Positions 49,929-50,490 of a DNA stretch of 50,490 bases are shown piece by piece. Source of the DNA: Catellatospora methionotrophica (lineage in GTDB: Bacteria; Actinomycetota; Actinomycetes; Mycobacteriales; Micromonosporaceae); assembly GCF_011297335.1 (NCBI RefSeq), contig NZ_JAAOTJ010000032.1:1-50490 (forward strand). The letters are read 5' to 3'. A program made the position numbers and the translations under genes. The stretch's first letter is position 1; each line of letters opens with the position of its first letter. The notes beneath the pieces were generated by a model. That model made no database searches and had not been told where the DNA came from. It saw only the letters and a list, made by a program, of their open reading frames with translations.

Positions 49929-50490
49929 GAGGACCTCCGCAGGCGGCTGGTCAGGAAGTAGTTGATCGCCGCGACGATCACGATGATGCCGAACATCGCC
50001 CACGCCGCAGTCGAGGCATAACCGAAGTCGAACCGGGAGAACGCCACCTCGTACAGGTACAGCGACAGCGTCTGGAACTGCCGGTCCGAGCCGCCGGTGA
50101 CCGATGCCCCACCGAACAGCAGCGGCTCCGCCAGGACCTGCATGCCGCCGATCGTCGACACGATGACGGTGAAGATGATCGTCGGGCGGATCGCCGGAAC
50201 CGTGATCCGGGTCAGCTGCTGGAAACTCGACGCCCCGTCGAGCGAGGCCGCGTCGTAGAGGTCCTTGCTGACGGCCTGCATCGCGGCCAGGTAGATCAGC
50301 GCGTTGTAGCCCGTCCACCGCCAGATGATCATCACGGAGATCGCGATCTGCGAGGAGGCGGTTCCGGCCTGCCAGTCGATACGCCCCAGCCCGAGGGTCT
50401 CCAGCAGCCAGTTGACCAGACCGTAGTCCTTGCCGAAGATCTGCCCGAAGATGATCGCCACCGCGGCCACCGACGTGATGTTGGGCAGCA
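49925..50490 (-). CDS. Sugar ABC transporter permease, MalF/CebF type (5' end outside window)
   Basis: C-terminal 188 residues only; the gene continues past the right edge. EAA-loop motif DAASLDGASSFQQLTRITVPAIRP and final helix AAWAMFGIIVIVAAINYFLT are visible. First permease of the CUT1 pair, overlapping the second by 4 bases. The substrate, probably cellobiose or another beta-glucoside, is inferred from the GH1 gene behind it. Confidence 0.9.
   Translation of the reverse strand, partial: LPNITSVAAVAIIFGQIFGKDYGLVNWLLETLGLGRIDWQAGTASSQIAISVMIIWRWTGYNALIYLAAMQAVSKDLYDAASLDGASSFQQLTRITVPAIRPTIIFTVIVSTIGGMQVLAEPLLFGGASVTGGSDRQFQTLSLYLYEVAFSRFDFGYASTAAWAMFGIIVIVAAINYFLTSRLRRSS

Overview
The window is about 50.5 kb of very GC-rich DNA. 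Codons end almost always in G or C, GTG starts are common (plus one TTG), and many genes have a -10 box 6-7 bases before the start codon, as expected for leaderless transcripts. Together with cellulolytic CAZymes and repeated intergenic palindromes, this points to a soil or litter actinomycete. Micromonosporaceae (Actinoplanes, Catellatospora, Micromonospora) is my best guess, but the family-level call is an inference. I saw no rRNA, tRNA, CRISPR array, transposase, phage gene or origin. Forty-eight genes are called: one is frameshifted and one runs off the right edge.

Layout. 0-3 kb: quinone oxidoreductase behind a MerR-type promoter, a cysteine-desulfurase-like PLP enzyme and a small MOSC protein. 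3.1-7.2 kb: aldo/keto reductase, nucleotidyltransferase, PQQ-propeller lipoprotein and a second nucleotidyltransferase, tightly packed. 7.2-14.1 kb: small membrane proteins, CapA-like phosphatase, a hypothetical gene, a histone-tailed hemerythrin, GNAT, GH36 alpha-galactosidase and a DUF4240 protein. 14.2-17.2 kb: secreted GH48 cellulase with CBM2 and two Calx-beta-like modules, then a 690 bp repeat-rich spacer. 17.9-21.9 kb: a four-gene minus-strand unit (GNAT N-acyltransferase, N-succinylamino-acid racemase of the MenC/OSBS family, small membrane protein, D-aminoacylase). It looks like an amino-acid stereo-inversion pathway and is the best candidate here for an undescribed system. 22-24.2 kb: CarH-like MerR/B12 regulator divergent from a class I photolyase. 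24.4-30.9 kb: MarR plus membrane protein, VOC, alpha/beta hydrolase, GlsB, zinc-ribbon, PRC-barrel, SRPBCC and MOSC genes, and a frameshifted HAD gene. 31-35.7 kb: orphan hypF, TetR, and an ArsR/metallo-beta-lactamase operon with twin operators. 35.8-39.5 kb: metH preceded by a probable S-adenosylhomocysteine riboswitch. 39.7-41.4 kb: NmrA-like oxidoreductase and a divergent TetR with strong palindromic operators. 41.7-47.3 kb: secreted metalloprotease, a membrane-anchored protein, MarR/MFS pair and a WD40 lipoprotein. 47.6-50.5 kb: GH1 beta-glucosidase with two coupled sugar ABC permeases.

How genes work together. GH48 releases cellobiose; the edge permeases and GH1 enzyme resemble the cebF-cebG-bglC arrangement that imports and splits it; GH36 adds alpha-galactoside use. 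In the 18-22 kb unit an amino acid could be N-acylated, racemised as the N-acyl form and deacylated by a D-selective hydrolase, giving net L-to-D conversion. MetH is probably tuned by SAH. Hemerythrin and PRC-barrel genes carry sigma-B-like GGGTAG boxes and, with GlsB, look like a scattered stress group.

The intergenic space holds at least six kinds of inverted repeat, several in two copies. Two overlap stop codons, and one pair conserves its loop as well as its arms.
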